Shown here piece after piece: positions 7,006-8,722 of a DNA stretch of 8,722 bases. A program made the position numbers and the translations under genes. The stretch comes from Actinomycetes bacterium (GTDB taxonomy: Bacteria; Actinomycetota; Actinomycetes; Propionibacteriales; Propionibacteriaceae). The stretch is taken from NCBI GenBank assembly GCA_023432725.1, contig JAEYUH010000278.1:1-8722 (forward strand), read 5' to 3'. Each line of letters begins with the position of its first letter. Position 1 is the stretch's first letter. The notes under the pieces are model-generated. The model did no database searches and was not told the DNA's origin. It worked only from the letters and a program-made list of their open reading frames with translations.

Positions 7006-7494
7006 TCAGGCGATCTCGGCGACCGGGGCGCCGGTCAGCTCGACGAGTTCGGCGGGGGAGAGCGGGAAGACGGCATGCGGGTGGCCGGCGGCTGCCCAGA
7101 TCTGTTCGTACCGGAACAGCCCTTCGTCGACCAGCACCACCGGGGGCGTGGTGTGTGCCACCGGCGAGACCCCGCCGATCGAGAAGCCGGTGGCGGTCTT
7201 CACGAAGTCGGCGTCGGCGCGTCCGAGGTCGCCGACCAGTGCCGAGACCTTGGCGGTGTCGACCCGGTTGTCGCCCGCGGTGACGACGAGGACGGCGACG
7301 TCGTCCTGCTTGCGACGGAACACGATGCTCTTGGCGATCTGGCCGAGTTCGACGCCGAGCGCGTCGGCGGCGTCCTGGGCGGTCCTCCCGGTCACCGGGA
7401 GCATCACGATCTCGTGCGGGTGGCCGGCCTCGGCGAGCCGGTCGGCGACCCGACGGACGGCATCGGGCAACGGGGTCTGAGTCACGCGGGCCAT
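7006..7494 (-). CDS. YbaK/ProX-family (INS superfamily) aminoacyl-tRNA deacylase
   Basis: 162-residue single-domain protein of the free-standing tRNA-editing family that hydrolyses wrongly charged aminoacyl-tRNAs, often tRNA(Pro), in trans. The conserved catalytic lysine is Lys55 in GQIAKSIVF. The substrate-pocket loop is [14 protein letters not shown] at 101-114, and the C-terminal part has [20 protein letters not shown]. As recalled, the whole resembles the Thermus TTHA1699 type more than E. coli YbaK. Which mischarged amino acid it removes (Cys, Ala, Ser/Thr or another) cannot be decided by eye. The ATG at 7494 starts the conserved region. No clear ribosome binding site or -10 box was found upstream, although the reading frame stays open further back as a shadow of proS. 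It is divergent from proS, 111 bases apart, and convergent with the GNAT gene. Confidence 0.9.
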   Translation of the reverse strand: MARVTQTPLPDAVRRVADRLAEAGHPHEIVMLPVTGRTAQDAADALGVELGQIAKSIVFRRKQDDVAVLVVTAGDNRVDTAKVSALVGDLGRADADFVKTATGFSIGGVSPVAHTTPPVVLVDEGLFRYEQIWAAAGHPHAVFPLSPAELVELTGAPVAEIA

Positions 7495-7593
7495 GGTGCC
7501 ACGGGTCTGGTGGTGAGCGAGGTCGTGGTCTGTTGGTGGTCGTCTGGGTGCGCGGGGTGGAGACAGTGGCGCGGCTCCGGGGCCAGCTGTCGC

Positions 7594-7605
7594 TACGCTG
7601 TGCCG
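7594..7605 (+). promoter_or_regulatory. Candidate -10 element for a leaderless proS transcript
   Basis: TACGCT at 7594-7599 fits TAnnnT and ends six bases before the GTG at 7606, so transcription would begin at the start codon. No Shine-Dalgarno sequence is present before this GTG. The box and spacing match those of dxr in this window. No convincing -35 was found. The rest of the 111-base gap (7495-7593) holds only imperfect GGTCTG/GGTGGT repeats and must also contain the promoter of the divergent YbaK-like gene, which I could not locate. Confidence 0.5.
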
Positions 7606-8722
7606 GTGATCACCCGACTCTCGTCCCTCTTCGTCCGCACCCTGCGCGACGACCCCGCCGACGCCGAGCTGCCCAGCCACAAGCTGCTGGTCAGGGCCGG
7701 GTACATCCGGCGGGTCGCCCCCGGCATCTACTCCTGGCTCCCGCTGGGCCTGCGGGTACTGCAGAAGGTCGAGCAGATAGTGCGCGAGGAGATGGACGCG
7801 ATCGGCGCCCAGGAGGTCAGGTTCCCCGGCCTGTTGCCGCGCGAACCCTACGAGGCGACCCACCGCTGGACCGAGTACGGCCCCAACCTGTTCCGGCTCA
7901 AGGACCGCAAGTCGGCCGACTACCTGCTCGGGCCCACCCACGAGGAGATGTTCACCCTGCTGGTGAAGGACCTCTACTCCTCGTACAAGGACCTGCCGTT
8001 GTCGCTGTACCAGATCCAGACCAAGTACCGCGACGAGGCCAGGCCCCGTGCCGGCCTGCTGCGCGGCCGCGAGTTCGTGATGAAGGACTCCTACTCCTTC
8101 GACGTCGACGACGCGGGGCTGGTCGCGTCGTACAACAGGCACCGCGAGGCCTACGTCCGGATCTTCGACCGGCTGGGCCTCGAGTACGTGATCGTCCAGG
8201 CCATGTCGGGCGCGATGGGCGGCTCGGCCTCGGAGGAGTTCCTGGCCGTCTCGCCGCACGGCGAGGACACCTTCGTCAGATCGCCCGGCGGCTACGCGGC
8301 CAACGTCGAGGCGGTCCGGATCGCGCCGCCGGCGGTCGCGGACACCGGCGACGCGGGCCCCGCCCGTGCTATCGACACCCCGAACACCCCGACCATCGCC
8401 GACCTGGTGGCCGTGGTGAACGCCACCCAGCCGCGGGCCGACCGGCCCTGGGACGGTGGCGACACCCTGAAGAACGTCGTCTTCCGGCTGGTCCACCCCG
8501 ACGGCCGCAGCGAGGTTCTCGTGGTCGGCCTGCCCGGGGATCGCGAGGTCGACCCCAAGCGGCTCGAGGCGGCGGTCTCACCGGCCGAAGCCGTCCCGTT
8601 CACCGACGACGACTTCACCGCCACCCCCCGGCTGGTCAAGGGCTACATCGGCCCCGTCGGTCTGACCGACGGTGGGCCCGTCCAGCTGCTCGGCGCCGAG
8701 GCCGAGGCAGGGATCCGCTACC
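7606..8722 (+). CDS. proS: Prolyl-tRNA synthetase, bacterial type with INS editing domain (partial, runs off window)
   Basis: Class II aminoacyl-tRNA synthetase that charges tRNA(Pro) with proline. From the GTG at 7606, 372 codons are open to the window edge; the family is usually about 570-600 residues, so the C-terminal catalytic remainder and anticodon-binding domain lie outside. Motif 1 is in the [15 protein letters not shown] region (38-52), GPTHEE is at 109-114, and motif 2 is [19 protein letters not shown] at 139-157, followed by MKDSYSFD. From about residue 224 the INS (YbaK-like) editing insertion begins: [13 protein letters not shown] at 256-268 and DTLKNVVF at 286-293. Lys289 aligns with the lysine essential for Ala-tRNA(Pro) hydrolysis in E. 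coli ProRS. The synthetase therefore appears to be the long, editing-competent bacterial form. The start aligns with the usual N-terminus ([14 protein letters not shown]). A leaderless transcript is suggested by the -10 box. The end here is a window edge, not a truncation. Confidence 0.96.
   Translation, partial: MITRLSSLFVRTLRDDPADAELPSHKLLVRAGYIRRVAPGIYSWLPLGLRVLQKVEQIVREEMDAIGAQEVRFPGLLPREPYEATHRWTEYGPNLFRLKDRKSADYLLGPTHEEMFTLLVKDLYSSYKDLPLSLYQIQTKYRDEARPRAGLLRGREFVMKDSYSFDVDDAGLVASYNRHREAYVRIFDRLGLEYVIVQAMSGAMGGSASEEFLAVSPHGEDTFVRSPGGYAANVEAVRIAPPAVADTGDAGPARAIDTPNTPTIADLVAVVNATQPRADRPWDGGDTLKNVVFRLVHPDGRSEVLVVGLPGDREVDPKRLEAAVSPAEAVPFTDDDFTATPRLVKGYIGPVGLTDGGPVQLLGAEAEAGIRY

Noticed and set aside
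7495..8496. Upstream extension of the YbaK-like protein into a 496-residue fusion
   Set aside because: The extra N-terminal part is antisense to conserved proS codons and has no domain. The family's conserved region begins right after the ATG at 7494.
8719..8722. proS ending without a stop codon
   Set aside because: The frame is open to the last base and the family motifs are intact, so this is the window edge and not a broken gene.

Overview
The window is a very GC-rich, gene-dense chromosomal stretch typical of a high-GC Actinomycetota. The evidence is the strong G/C third-position bias, frequent GTG starts, and the order dxr, rip1-type site-2 protease, ispG, DUF4081-type GNAT acetyltransferase, proS, which matches the Mycobacterium tuberculosis region dxr-rip1-gcpE-Rv2867c and other actinobacterial genomes. 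A lineage near Propionibacteriales is possible, but that is only an impression. I see no mobile elements, tRNA/rRNA genes or CRISPR. No gene-free stretch exceeds about 110 bases.

Layout. (1) Positions 34-2489: dxr and a rip1/rseP-like intramembrane protease, overlapping by 13 bases and translationally coupled. (2) Positions 2467-4894: a two-gene insert in the otherwise conserved rip1-ispG order, made of a minus-strand MocR-type regulator (GntR helix-turn-helix fused to an aminotransferase-like domain) and a divergent plus-strand aldo/keto reductase. The regulator's 3' end overlaps the protease gene by 23 bases, and the two divergent starts are only 25 bases apart. (3) Positions 4980-6962: ispG and a GNAT acetyltransferase separated by 3 bases, with a candidate promoter upstream. 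(4) Positions 6963-7005: a compound hairpin filling the gap between two convergent stop codons. (5) Positions 7006-7494 (minus) and 7606 to the window edge (plus): a free-standing YbaK/ProX-like tRNA-editing protein divergent from proS, which itself carries an inserted editing domain.

How the genes work together. dxr and ispG are the second and the penultimate steps of the MEP (non-mevalonate) isoprenoid pathway. The protease probably controls envelope stress signalling by cleaving anti-sigma factors. ProRS and the YbaK-like protein both belong to proline translation and its quality control, with one editing domain in cis and one in trans. The MocR/aldo-keto reductase pair looks like a self-contained regulator-plus-target accessory module.

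Most of the window is ordinary housekeeping. The observations most worth checking are the MocR/AKR insert and its repeat-containing regulatory region, the two apparently leaderless GTG starts (dxr and proS) with identically spaced -10 boxes, the cis-plus-trans editing arrangement at proS, and the inter-stop hairpin. I found no convincing sign of a wholly new system.
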